Of a stretch of DNA of 64,000 nt, positions 46,301-59,300 are shown in pieces; position 1 is the first letter of the stretch; every line of letters starts with the position of its first letter. The notes under the pieces are model-generated. The model did no database searches. It had not been told where the DNA came from and saw nothing but the letters and a program-made list of their open reading frames with translations. A program made the translations under genes and the position numbers. Source of the stretch: Anarhynchus alexandrinus (Eukaryota; Chordata; Aves; Charadriiformes; Charadriidae). The stretch lies in the NCBI GenBank assembly GCA_008711295.1, contig VUYV01000020.1, forward strand, positions 2,777,296 to 2,841,295, in the 5' to 3' direction.

Positions 46301-48099
46301 GGCTTAATGCAGGGAATGGATTTAGTACAAAACATGAGCCTGAATGTCCTCAGTAGACAAAAGGACATTCATTGAAGAGGGACAAATAATCCTGAAATTC
46401 ATCTGCAGGTGAAATTGTTTGGTTTTCCTTATTTTTATTTACCACTGCATTGATTAGATAAATTCTCCATCCATAGTTTTGCTCTTTACTCTAAAACAAA
46501 CAAAAAAGTGGGTCTCTTGCCTGAGTTGTTTAGGAAGTTAAATTGTATGTCATAGATATGACTACAATACAATCTTCAATTTTTTTCAGTCCTGGATGAC
46601 ATTTTATTTAACAGAGCACCAGTTAGGGCAAGTAGTCAAGGCCAAGAGGATACTTGAACCTTAACAGTTTGTTAGAAAAATGAAAGATCAACAAGATGGA
46701 CCCCAGGCTGCTGTATTAATTGAGTCCCACCAGAGAGTTTCTTACTCTGTATCAGATAATCACATACCACCTGAAGGCAAACCTTTTTTCCAGGGCTCAG
46801 AGCACAAAAATAAAAGTTTGCAATTTTTTCTATTACTTTACCTGCAGATGTACTTTACTGAGGTCACGTAAACACATTCCACAATTTTTCATCAACATTC
46901 TTCCTGGGAGTTTGTATTCCTCTTTATACGACACCGACAACTCCACAGCTGCTTGCTTACAGGCCACGTTCACAGGCTAAGCTTCTCAAATAAAACGTTT
47001 CATGTTTTATTCACTTTCTTCCTCTACTTTTACAAATTATCTATTTAAAATTTCCAGTACTGAAACATAATTGAAACAAACAGAAATATTAAAACTGGCC
47101 TAAGGATATAGCCACAGCAACGTCTGTAGGTACAGCCCACATGGGAACAGTCTAGTCCCCTGGCAAGGGAAACACGTTGTTTTTCAAGAAGAGTTTATAG
47201 TTGTTGGGGCATGCATATACACAGACTTTTCTTCCTATCCAATTTTTAATAGATGTTTCTAACAGATCACCCCACTGAAGACGAATACAGATTCCTTTAA
47301 AACAACGCACAGTGCTTGTTTCTGGTTGTAAGATGCATATAGTAATTTAAAAGAATTATCATATATTAGTAGGTTTTGCCAGGCCATGATGATATTCTCT
47401 CTCATTACCTGATAGCAAATTAGTAGGCCGTGTTTGCAATTGTTGGATTTCATACGGCATTCAATAATTTCTGTAGAATTCATTTTACAGACTCATTAAA
47501 ACACACTCAGACTTTGTGAATAAAAACCATTTAAACTGAAAATAGAAGTGTAGTGGGTTTTGATGTAGCGTTGCATCTGCAGTAATGGCAAACAATAAGG
47601 GAATGTACAGAAACCTTGATGAAGTTGCCCTCATCTCCCACTACCGCAGTTTATATTTAGAAACAAGAAATTGTGATTGAGGCCATTGTTACGATTCTGA
47701 ACTGTGCTCTGCATGTTTGAAGATGTGATCAAATCCCAAGTTTACCTCAAAGAAGCAGTCAGCCCAAGGTCAAACATCCCCCTTGCAGGGAACGGGAAGC
47801 ACCGAGAACTTTGGACTCCATGAGTTTTAGTTTCTGCTGCGTTGCTTGGTGTGCCACCTCTATGACATGGGAGTAGGAGAGAAGGTGAGGATGTTGGAAG
47901 GGTTTCACAGGTGGCTCCTGCTGATCTGAGCAAGTGGAAGGGGCAGAGCGGAGAGGCAAGGAAGCGGGTCTGGGTGTCTCTTGTTCCTGAGTCCTGCTTC
48001 AAGGTGTCCGGGTGAGAAGAGTGGATGAGTAGGGACAATAATTGTTATTGGTAATCACAGTGCCTCCTGAGTCAGAGGGCCCTGCAGTGTTGAGCATCC
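43337..48099. other. Intergenic region
   Basis: AT-rich sequence with small A/T homopolymers (T8 near 43617, A12 near 44960). No gene or mobile element is recognised. Confidence 0.75.
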
Positions 48100-48640
48100 T
48101 TCTGACCTATCCTGCCTCTGACACACACTCCAAGTTCCCAATGCTTTCCCTCTTCTGATCCAGATGTCATATCCCTCACCTCCCTGCACTGCAGTGACCC
48201 ACTAACAGCTCAAATGACCTAACTGCATTCACTCTACAGCTCCTTCCTTTGTCCTCACCACCCTCTTTCTTTCCAGCTTTCCTCCAATCCCAAATCCCTT
48301 CTCACCACTCCTGTTTCAAATACCTGACTTTCCCGTTTCTCAAATGTCCCATAAGTTAACCACAGTGCCTTCAGCCTCTCCCATTCACGAGCATCTCCTC
48401 ATTAAACTTTCTCTTCTTTCAAATTCTTAGTCCTGACCTCACAACCCACCCTGGAGCCTCTTACCACCTTCTTATCACTTCTCCCCTCACCCCCAATCCT
48501 CTATCCTGCTCCCAAATTCTCTTCCAGCTCACCCCATACACACACTTCCCCTTATCTGCAACTCTTTTCCCACCTATGTCCCTGCCTTTGATCCCCAAAC
48601 CTGCTGTGGCTTTTTAGTTCTTCCTGCTCAGCTTTGGTGA
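48100..48640 (+). repeat. G-poor C/T-rich tract
   Basis: About 540 bp with strong strand asymmetry. For example, 48241-48300 and 48481-48540 contain two G each in 60 bases, while C and T dominate. No tandem unit is obvious. It may be an old degenerate repeat or a polypyrimidine-biased region; origin unknown. Confidence 0.6.
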
Positions 48641-48887
48641 TGTGCCTATATCTGCTCCTCCTTTATCCAGGATTTCAAAGGCTCAGTCTGCACTTACCGG
48701 ATGTCAACAAGAACAAAATAGTTTTCAAAAGAAAATAGTAAGGTGAAGAAGACGATATAGGGTAGTCATATTTATCAAGAAAAGTCTCTGCAGTCCTAAT
48801 TCATCATAGGAGTGGAGAGTAGAGAAGGGAATTTGCCTAGAGGAAGAAGTAGGGCAGAAAACTTTGGCCAGCTCAGCATTCTTATCA

Positions 48888-48921
48888 CCAAGGCACCCGG
48901 AGAAGCACAGCCCAAGCNGTC
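48888..48921 (+). repeat. 34-bp direct repeat, left copy (contains N)
   Basis: Begins ccaaggcacccggagaagca and runs to cngtc. It is identical to 49010-49043 except that position 48918 is N here and T in the other copy. Confidence 0.85.
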
Positions 48922-49009
48922 AGCATTCCCCTAAGCAAATCCCTGGAAAGGAAGGGGTCAGAGCAGGGTATCCCCCATCTCCCTCAAGACTGCATTACAC
49001 TTGTGATCG

Positions 49010-49043
49010 CCAAGGCACCCGGAGAAGCACAGCCCAAGCTGTC
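49010..49043 (+). repeat. 34-bp direct repeat, right copy
   Basis: Second copy of the segment at 48888-48921, 122 bp downstream. Flanks differ on both sides apart from chance bases. Confidence 0.85.
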
Positions 49044-49659
49044 CTACATGCGTCATATATGAGCTCCAACTCTGGACAGAAGGAGATGGGGCCTTGGACC
49101 CCCAAGTCCTTGGGAACAGAATGAAGCAAGCCATCAGGGGCCAACTGAACCAACAGGAGAAATTTCTGGTTTGGATTTTGAGAAGCTTGCAACACAGGCC
49201 ATAAAAATTTCCCCAGAGCTATGTATGAACAACTGCACTGCAGCAGCCTACTGTTAGTTGTAGGACATTATGATGGCAACAGGAGAATTCCTTCATGTAT
49301 AGTGTTGCAAAATGGTACTGAGCAATATCTGTGAGTATATCCTTGAACATTTTTCCACCACTGAAAGTGACTAATCCTGTGTAGGTTTAGCCCAACTTTC
49401 TCAGAATACCAGGCAATGCTGAGGAGCAGAGCAGTGGGACCATTGCACGAAGGGAGAAAAAAAATGCAGTCTCCATTCTGCTTGAGTAGAATTTCTTGAC
49501 AATGTAAAGTTATTTCCTTAGAGAATAAAGAGGCTCTTCACAATGATTGAAGAAGAGTCATTTCTGCTGACAACAGGCATGCAAATTCTGGAGGAGAAAC
49601 AAAACAGCCGAACGATTAATGTATTGTAAAGAGCACTACTTTAACAAACTTAGGTATTT

Positions 49660-49671
49660 CCAGCAGATGGC
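49660..49671 (+). promoter_or_regulatory. CTCF-like motif
   Basis: CCAGCAGATGGC fits the CTCF core CCASYAGRKGGC at all 12 positions. Motif match only. Confidence 0.35.
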
Positions 49672-51043
49672 TAGGACGTATTCAAACCCTCCAGATTCTC
49701 TCTCATAGATGGCACATGCACAGACACTACCCTCCTCTTTATTGTACATGTGATTTGTAAATTTCTTCTGCTGGCATTACTGAAATAGGGGTTTTAAAAC
49801 AACAAACAATATTTCCTTCACATGCCAAAGCAAACAGGAATTTTAACATCTTAAGCCTTCCCTAGAGATGGCAGGATTCCCTTGGTTTATGTGTTACTCC
49901 ACAGAGTTGCCTGTTTATTGCCCATGTGAGGGAGGGACGACTCCTCTGGTTTTTTCCACTTATTTCCCAGCGAGGAGCTCTTTGTCCTGTGACAAGTCTC
50001 CTTGTTTCCTGGCTGTGCTCATCATTCATTTTTTAATCNAAGGAGGAAGCATGACAGGTTAAGGCTAGTTAGATCTCCCTCAGCTTTGGTCCTTCTTCAG
50101 GAATGCCTTTTCTTCCTACCAGGCAAATGTTTCTGCTCCTTATCTGCTCACCTCTCCATGGAGCCTCTGGTTTCCCTCTGCCACCGAGATCTGTGTGTGG
50201 GCTGCTTCTTGTGAAGGACAAATGTTAGCTCCAGCAGCAGCCAACCGACCCTCTGCAATCGGGGCACTGCTCCTCTGCCTGACTCTGACTCAGAAGTGGC
50301 TGGGGGCCCTTCTACCCTTGGTGCGTGGCTTCTCTTGCCCCAGGTTCGTCTCCCATCGCACGGTGCCATGCTGGGCTGCCAAGTATTCCACTTCGGTAAC
50401 ACTTGGCATTTCCAGCCCCAGGGCCTCAGCACTGACGCAATTTCCAAAATTATTTTTTAAAAAGCCACAAATATTTTGAATTCCTAGCAACTGAGAAACC
50501 CCAAAAGCAAGAAAGCAGCATTCTTCTGCCAGGAAGGGAAGAGGAAAGGCTGCGATGGGGAGAAGGGTGGTGGATCGAGAACTGCTTCATCTTTCTATTC
50601 CCTCCTCCTTGTCTTCAAACTTGCTGGTAATGCAAGGTCAGGGGAGAGGGGAGAAAAAAACAGGGTGGGGAAAATAAATTCTGGAATCCTCTCTCCAGGA
50701 CTAGAGGTGGAAAAGATCACAGAAAGCAATGGCTGCATCTTTCTCTCTCTCTTCTCCTATGGAAGAGCTTCTTTTATGGAAGGCTTCCCCCCTCCATAAA
50801 ACCCATGTATCAATACAGGTGAGAGACAGATGTTATTAATTTTTCCCCTTCCTCCCTTAGTAAAAATAAACAAACAGAGGCATAGTTAATGGTTAATGGT
50901 TCACGGAGCAAACAGTTCTCTTTTCCCATCTTGCCCATAGTTTAATAATGAACTTAGGCTGCCTTCAGGCTACAAAGGGCAAGAAAGCAGGGAATACATA
51001 TATCCAGAAATGCAGTCAGCGTTTGATGTCTCTGAGCTAAAAT

Positions 51044-51069
51044 TAAAACAAAACAAAACAAAACAAAAT
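51044..51069 (+). repeat. (AAAAC)n microsatellite
   Basis: About five AAAAC units after a TTAAAAC start. Same unit as the repeat at 43276-43336. Confidence 0.85.
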
Positions 51070-53218
51070 CGAAGTGAAGAATAAAAGCAATATGCAAACC
51101 ATGGAGCTTGGAGTCAAGGGGAGAAAAAGCAAAAAAAAACAGGTCTGAAGATAGCTGAGCAACTAGCAACACAGAGGACTTCCAAATTCGGCAGTAATGC
51201 TAGAACGCTCTTTCTGTGAAGGTTGTTAGTAAATGATCTTCAAAGTAGTCACAGATTAAAAAATACATGAACGAGCTGTGGCTGCCATAATTGTGGCCTC
51301 TGGGTTTGCCAGCACTGAATGAGCGAGGTAGGAGGAGAAAAATCGAGACCTCAGAGCGTGGAGTCAGAAGAATGAAACCTAGAAACCCTGCAGGGGTGCA
51401 GAAGAGCCAGAGAATGTGGTGTATCCCCACATTCCTCCAAAACACATAAGAAACTTCAGGATTGCCTTGGAGTATATGGTGTCTGAAACACTGAACGCCA
51501 AAGTTCAGTATTTATCTGTCAGGGAGGTGAAAGCAGATCATAAAGACCACACTGGATAAGGATGCTCATACAGTGCCAACACTCAGCAGTGCCATAAGCA
51601 GTAACTACAACTTCACAGCCACAGAGAGCAAGATCTAGTTCCTGATGCTGCAGGAAGGAGAGGGAAGATTTCTGTCTGGGTTATTCCATGGCAGGAGAGG
51701 ACAGCATTTACCAAAGCCTGCCAAAAGGGGAAGAAAGATTTGGAGCTTTAGTGAAAATCAAAATCAGCCCCAAAATATTTCCTTTTAGTGTGGTCCTCGC
51801 TTTTCTGTGGCCCAAAGCAGATCAGAGCTCCTAGTCTCAGCATCACAGCCAAACACGTGAGATCAAGGAGTTGATCCAAAGCTCACTGAGCATCAGAGAA
51901 GTGAATTGGACTAGCCTTTGGATACAATAAAATACAGGTAACTTGTATTTATAAGGCATAAGAGGCACACACAAACTAGCTGACTTCACAGAACGTATGA
52001 GGTCACTGTTATTTGCAGAAGCCGTGAAACATGATGAATAGCATAGATATGCTCAAAATTGTTACGAATGCAAAATTAATAAGTATGTGATAACGTGTGG
52101 AAAGCTTGCTTTTCAAAAGTCAGGTAGGTAGTCAAGCCAATTCCTAGGAGAAACACCACAGAATGTCTCCCATAGTCAGACACTAAAAGAATAGAGTACA
52201 ACATCAGACTGCCGCTAGAAATCCTGCGCGTCAAGAGAACTGGAGATACTAAAGACACAGCATCCACAGACTGCAGACTCTGAAAACATCTAGCTGATGC
52301 AAAGTAAAAAGATACCCTAATTTTAACCAGTTTGTAGAACTCAGAGCTGTCTTCCTGATCTGTGCCTTTCCCTATATCATCTAGTGAAATTGCCTTGATA
52401 ATCAGCACGTGAGTTTTTGGAAACAACTGGGTTCTAGATGAACGCTATAGGAAGGATACAGGTTTGATAGCAAAAAAACCCCAAACCCTAAAATTCACCC
52501 CCAAATAGCTGCTTTACAGTCTTAGCTCTTTAATACATACAGATTATATTTATATCTAGATACTGATATCGATATTATAGACAGTAATATTTACATGTGC
52601 ATCCCAAAACCTAAATATCTTGATACAAGAAGAGTCCTTAAGCAACATGAGTTAAAAAAAGCAACTTGTGGCACAGCACCTCATGAACTCTGATATGGTA
52701 GTATACATTCAAAACTAAGACTGAGTTAGGGAGGGGAAAGAAAAAAGATTTCAGTGATTTTGGAAGAATATCCTTTGTTGTTAGAATAACCATGCACTTT
52801 CAAGTAAGGGCCAGAGTGGGTTATTGAAGCCTCACTGCACATCTATAGTTGAGGAAAGGAGAACCCAGATACTGTTGTGAAACAGGATGGAGATAATATA
52901 TACTCCTTTCTTTGGTTTTGCAACCGTTAGCACAAGTGATCAGATTATGAGAGAGATGAATTAATTTTGAAAAAAATGAAAATCATAATAGTGCATTAAT
53001 GCATGGTCAAAGGACAACACGTCATTAATCTAATGATATACTTGTTATATTACTAATTGAAATGCCTTGTTAAACAAAATCAATAAATACAATCTTTTCC
53101 CTATCAGAAAGCTGACTAGTGAGATTGTCATAAAAGCTGTTATGATTTACATATATTTTTATTAAAATTAAGGGGGGGGCTGCCAGAATACCAAGCCTCT
53201 TCTCTATGAAGGATCTGA

Positions 53219-53231
53219 CCACTAGTTGGCA
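53219..53231 (+). promoter_or_regulatory. CTCF-like motif
   Basis: CCACTAGTTGGCA matches the CTCF core at 12 of 13 positions; the mismatch is T where R is expected. Motif match only. Confidence 0.25.
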
Positions 53232-55480
53232 TTGTTACCTCACTCAAATAAATAGCCTTTAAACAAGATATTCAGCTACAAAAACCTAACTCTAGATTTT
53301 TGAGCTGTAAGTTTCATTTAGCAACATGTAGGAAAGGTGGTGAAGGAAAAATGGAGGAAAAAGTAATATCTGACTGGAAAATTAATTCCCCCTCCCCACC
53401 CCATATATCTCTTTCAGCAAAATTTTACTTCTACCTAGAATTCTGAAAGAGAGACTGAAAGAATCTCAAGTGTTGTTAAAAAATAAAAAATATCATAGCC
53501 ATAGTCACATGTACTTAAGTCCAGGCTGAGAATATAGACCCAGCCATATTCCGAGGTCAGGAAGCTTAAATAACAGAAACACAACTGTTTAATGCAAACA
53601 TGCAATAAAAGCACCTCATATCCCAGTGAGCTGCTGCAACTCTAATAACCCAGCGCTACAATGGAGCCTTCTGTTGTGTTCTACCAGCTCTGAGCTGCTG
53701 GTAGTAAAGCAAGTGACACCTTTTCTGTGCGAAGTTTCTGTCATTTTTAGAATAAAAGGAAGGCGTGGGTTTTTTCCCTCATCTTCCCAGAAAAAGCGGG
53801 GCACTGCGTTCGTGAGTTGGAGTGCAAAGAGACCTTTTGGGCAACGAGTCTGCCTGTGCTGGTGCCAAGAGGCTGCTCAGCCCCGAGCCCGTTGGGTCTG
53901 GGGCTGCACTATCACACACGCAGGGTGGGATGAGGGATTCCTTCTGGGTATGTCACCCGTAGCTCTGCTGCACAAGACTGGGGACCATCTCTGGGGTTCA
54001 GCAAGACAAGTTGTTTCAGGGCATCCCCGCAGACAGGCAAGTGGGAAAGAGAAGAGATTGTCTCTCTATGCCCAGTCAGTGGGAGAAGGAGAGAGGATTT
54101 TCACCTTTTGGAGTCTAATTTCTAGGGCGGATATTGAAACAGTTAATGTTTTGCTTTGGCTGTAAATCGGGCTTCCTTTCAAGTAAAGTTACCATTTCAG
54201 TTATGTAGAAGCAAGCTTTCAAAAATACCCACTTCTCAAAGGAAAATGAACGCAACCTGGAAGAGCTGCTTTAGAACAATAAGAAAGATGTAATCTCTAT
54301 AATACTGCAAATCCTGGCTCATGCACAGAACCCACAGACTGACACCACCAGCACATTAACTACAGTGAGTCACAGAAAGGTTCTCAAATTAAATCCTCAT
54401 CTACACTACTGACACACTTTATGGCCTTAGGTATGTCTCATCGACACTCCTGAGCTCTAAAATACACATAACACTTACCCAGCATTAGAGACGTTAATTC
54501 ATTAGCGACTGCGAAGTGCTAAGTAAATGTTTACAACAATTAACAACCAAGTAGGATGTTTTCATCACCAAAACAAAAAGACATGTAAAACGCAAGCAGC
54601 ACCAGTGTGAAGGGTGGAAAATAAAATTAAAGCAAAAACTTCCTTCCATTCTAATGAATGTCTGAAAGCCAAAACAACAACAAAAAGCAGTCAATCAACC
54701 AGACTGTGGTTTTGAGTAACCTGAGTAGCTTCACACTGACTCTTTAAGAAAGCACCGTAGGCTGATATATAAGAAAATTTAAGCAGGCTCTGTAACTGCT
54801 TTGCATATACAACTTTATAAAGTCTCATGACAGAAAACAGCTGATCTCACAATATCCAAGATACCCCCTGTTGTTCTAGATTTAGTTAAATTAAATCACT
54901 CACAAGGTTATGCTATGCCACAAGGCAATCCATGGATGATCACAGAAGCTGTAGCAAACCATCACCAAATTTTCCACTATCAAATATCTTAACAATTGTT
55001 TTATTTTGAAGAAGATGTACATTTAAAACACTCAATGGGATGGGAGTTAGCAGCTGTAATGCTGCTAAGACACCCATGTATGCAGTCTAATCTCACTCCT
55101 CTCAGTGAGAAGCAACTGAAGTATGTGTGATGGCTCCTAGTTTATTACACAGACTGGAGTCTGATGTCCAATTGTACTCATTATCAAAATCTATATAAAC
55201 GCTGTCCAAATTATTTAGCATTAAAAGCTTCCATCCTTTGAAGATAAACAGGTTAACAAGCTTTAAAATCATTAACGAAGTAAAGCTTGAGGAATATCCT
55301 TCTGAGCAGCATAAACATTGGCTCAGCTAACATCTCATGCCATCAGCGAAGAAAGATCACTAGCAGACCCAGGCCAAGATGCTGTGGGAAATAAGTGGAA
55401 GGCAATAACAGCTGGAAATATTTGGCACATACAATAAAGTTTTGAAACCCTTTGGATATTGGCTTTCCAAGCTCTCTCTC

Positions 55481-55500
55481 TTTTTTTTTTTTTTTTTTTT
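55481..55500 (+). repeat. T20 homopolymer after (CT)n
   Basis: Twenty T preceded by a short CT repeat. On the minus strand this is an A20 tail, but no retrotransposed body is recognisable beside it. Confidence 0.9.
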
Positions 55501-55723
55501 AAACCACAAAGTATTTCATTAGCACTTGCATGAGAAACAAGGTCAGCAGCACCCAGGTGTGCTATTACATTGTTACCTGCCACGAGATGATACAAACATC
55601 CCTCTCCCCCTCCAATTATCTATTTGCAGAGTGCATGTAACAGCACATCTTCAGAGCCAATGTTATACATCTAGGTAGGAATACATATCTGTCTGTATAT
55701 ATTACAACTAGAAATCCAGTCTT

Positions 55724-56290
55724 CACAGAATCATAGAATGGTTTAGGTTGGAAGGGACCATGAAGATCATCTAGTTCCAACACCCCTGCCATGGGCAGGG
55801 ACACCTTCCTCTAGACCAGGTTGCCCAAAGCCCCATCCAGCCTGTCCTTAAACACCTCCAGGGATGGGGCATCCACAACTTCTCTGGACAACCTGTTCCA
55901 GTGCCTCACCACCCTCACAGTGAAAAATTTCTTCCTAATATCTAATCTAAATGTACCCTGTTCCAGTTTGAAGCCATTCCCCCTCATCCTATCACTTGTA
56001 CACCCTTGCAAAAAGTCCTTCCCCAGCTCTCCTGTAGGCCCCCTTTAGGTGCTGGAAGGCCACAGTAAGGTCTCCCCGGAGCCTTCTCTTCTCCAGGCTG
56101 AACAACCCCAACTCTCTCAGCCTGTCCTCATAGGAGAGGTGCTCCAGCCCTCTGATCATCTTCATGGCCCTCCTCTGGACCTGCTCCAACAGGTCCATGT
56201 CTTTCCTATGTTGGGGGCTCCAGAGCTGGATGCAGTACTCCAGGCGGGGTTTCACGAAAGCAGACTAGAGGGGAAGAATCACTTCCCTAG
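55724..56290 (-). mobile_element. CR1 LINE 3' fragment
   Basis: About 570 bp. The 3' end at 55724 shows the cacagaatcatagaatg octamer region, followed by ggttggaagggaccatgaag and the CR1 3' UTR-like block. The minus strand still encodes [20 protein letters not shown] and [20 protein letters not shown], the region past the RT domain. It is clearly related over its length to the copy at 30599-31150 and in the same orientation, and looks relatively little decayed. It is 5' truncated at about 56290, and the RT catalytic region is absent. Confidence 0.93.
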
Positions 56291-56316
56291 GGAGGGGAAG
56301 AATCACCTTCTTAGGG
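56269..56316 (+). repeat. 24-bp tandem duplication at the CR1 5' junction
   Basis: Two adjacent 24-bp units, 56269-56292 and 56293-56316, both starting aggggaagaatcac and ending aggg, with three mismatches. The first unit is CR1 sequence, so the second is a local duplication across or next to the element's truncation point. Confidence 0.8.
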
Positions 56317-59300
56317 TTCTTTGCTGATGAAATGGGCTTTAAACAATAGCGCTGTGTATCTGTCCAGCTTTGCATTTCCTAATGGCTTCCGAACATGACA
56401 GGCAGTTTTAGCCACATTTGATGGATGGATTGAGGAGGTCCCAAATTCCTACAGTGCTGTAGGACAGAAGATACCAGCAAATGCCCCTGTTGAGGGAAAA
56501 GCTGCAATGGGGGATCAGCAGCTCCCTGCTGAGTTGGGTCAGGGAGGACACGTACAGCTCAGAACAAGGCATCTCACACACTGCCTTTTGCCCATAGGAT
56601 AGTTCGGAGGAAGGTGAGAGCATGTATGCAGGGAGCAGAGAGGCAGGGAACACTGAAAGGGGAAGAAGCATGTTGGTGGAGCGCTCAGAAGAAGTGCAAC
56701 TGTTAAGTCTGGAGGTTTTTTTTAAAATTTGTTTTATTTATTTAATTTTACTGGCAGAAAGTTGGGATGTAGGATGCAAGACTTGAGGGAACCAGATTTC
56801 TGCTGCTCAGAAGAGAAATAGTTTCTTTCTACTGCGATGTTTCCTAACCATTTAGACGTCTCGCTCGGATGGAACCTGCTTATCCACTGATCAATGTGAT
56901 GGGGGATGAGAAAAGTAAGAACACAAATACTTGTGTACTGTGGTACAGGAGTCCCAGACACTGCATGGACCTGGCTGTGCTCACACACCATGTGTAAACA
57001 GAAAAGATTACTCCTGTCCTAAAAAAAAAATTACATAAATATTTTTCCCGTCTGCCCTAAAATAGTGAAACCCAAACTAAACATAAACCAACCAACCTCT
57101 TTAATGGTGATTATAGCCTCACTGGATTCTATGCACAATGCCAATGGTTTGAATTTGCTGGAGACTGCAAGGAAAAGTACAGCAGCGAGACCTTGAGGCT
57201 GGCAGTGTGTTTTTGTTCCTCAGCTTCAACCACGTGCAGTAGCTGGCTACGCAGCAAGTGCTTTTAAACAGCGATCTCTACAGAAAAAAGGAATTGACTA
57301 TGCACCATTGAGCAAAGTAAACGGGTAGATAAAGGTATGACTGGTACTCTCTGAAATTTCATAGCTATTTCACCTGTGCAGAAGCCACCAGAGAAAAAAA
57401 GTAACCGTTCCTTGCCTGTGCATCCTAAGGAGGAGGAGGATCGCTCCTGCTGTCATTATAGTTACATACAGAGCTTTGCCATAACACTAGGTCACAAGGA
57501 ATATTTAAGGAATCCAGAGAGTGCTTCTCTCCCATGATATTTATTTTTTTTTTATGCACCGGAAAGGAGGAATAACAGAGTCAAAATAAATTTGGATTCA
57601 ATCAGTACAGACAAGCACTCAGTTGTACTCCAGGCCTTTGCTTGAGTAAACAGCGATGTGTCTTGTGAAATGTTCAAAACAAAAAAATAAATAGCCTTTA
57701 AAGACACAAACTGTCTGTATAAACAGAGAGTGGGGGAACACTACTGGATTACCAGCACCTTTTGAGGGAAAAAGAAATCAGCAGCTCTCCCTTTAGCAGG
57801 AGCGGAGGACTGGGATGCAGGTCCTGCAGCGAGGCTTCCTTCAACCCCAGGAAAGCGCACAACAGATATCCAGGTGCCCACTTCCGTGCAATACCTGCCC
57901 AGTATCCATAACCAAACAAGGGCCTAAGTAACAGCTCAGACAAAACACAGCAGACGGCAAAAGAGAGACTGAAGGCACCACTGATGTGCTAGATCCCTGC
58001 AATGAGCAAGAAAACTGTTAAACAAAGTTTGTTAAATAGTTTAGGGGGACAAATCTCTGCTGATCCCTACAAGAAAGGGGCAGAAGTCTTAGCACAGGAT
58101 TACCAAAAAATAAATACAGTGCAAGCAGTGATCTGGTTTCCTTTTGAACCTAGCAGATACACATGGATTCTTATCTTCAGGAATTCTCCAAATTAGTTAC
58201 ACAATCCCTTCCATTGGGCTTATCATGCTCAATCTCCCAACAATTTAAACTCCTCGCTCCCTCCAGTTCTGCTTGGAGTTTGGAGCTGTGAGTGTCCAGG
58301 AACTTTCCAGTTTCCAGCCTAAATTAACCAGATAATAAACACTCGATCTGGGGCTAACATTATCCTCTTACATAGGATTTCTCCCTCCTTGATACATAAC
58401 CCTCCAATCCATTTACAAATAGTTGTCCTATCCCCTGGTCAGCCCAGCAGGCTAAACAAATCGAGGCATTTTCATCTCTTTCTAAGGAATAACAGGGAAA
58501 TGTTTAATCCATCCCATTCTTCTAACCAACCTACTAATCCTCATCTGCACCTGTTTGAATTCACATTAAGCTTTGTTAAAGCTAGTTGAGCTCAGCTGTA
58601 CATGAAACTTTATCACTGTCACATACAATGGCTTGGATTTCTCTACCAAAACCATCTTGCTTAGTGTGCCCTAAAAGCACATTAGGCTTTTCACTGCCAC
58701 TTCACGCTGGTTGCTTATTGACATCCAAAAATGTGATTAACCATCACATTCTTCTGTGTGTTTTTTTTTCTCTCCTATGTTCTTATTTGTTTCAAAGACC
58801 CAGCAGCAAGTACAAGCAAGGCAATTCACTGCAGAGGACGGCTGTTGTGCTGCTTCTGCCCCATCACAGGGCTTGCGAGATGCATGTTGTATTCTGCACC
58901 ACTTTCTTAAATCAAGTGGCAGGATTAGCACAGTAGGTGAATGGATTATTTCGCAAGATTTAGGTATTGCAGAATTACAATACTCCCCTGCAACAAGGAA
59001 TTAACTTTCTCAATATTCCTACACCAACAGATACTTGTGGTTACATGTAAATAGAGAGGGGAAAATTCACATAGTTTTGCATGCAAAACAACCAACAGGG
59101 AATAACTTTTGCATACAAATAAGTAATAGATTCAACTACAGGAGAAGGAAATGTACACTCATTTTGAGATCAAAAAAATTAAAACAACCAAACAAAAACC
59201 AAAACCGTGCTATCAGGACATTGCTAAATGCTTTGACAGTTAGCAGACAAAACAGCTCGACACTGGCAGAGAGCACACCCAAAGCTCTAAATCAGGTAGG

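Larger units (their letters stand above)
49044..55723. other. Intergenic region
   Basis: No recognised gene. It contains an N at 50039, an (AAAAC)n microsatellite at about 51044-51069, a G8 run near 53172, CTCF-like motifs at 49660-49671 and 53219-53231, and T20 at 55481-55500. The longest open frame of the window (53626-54165, + strand, 179 codons) has no domain I recognise. Confidence 0.7.
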
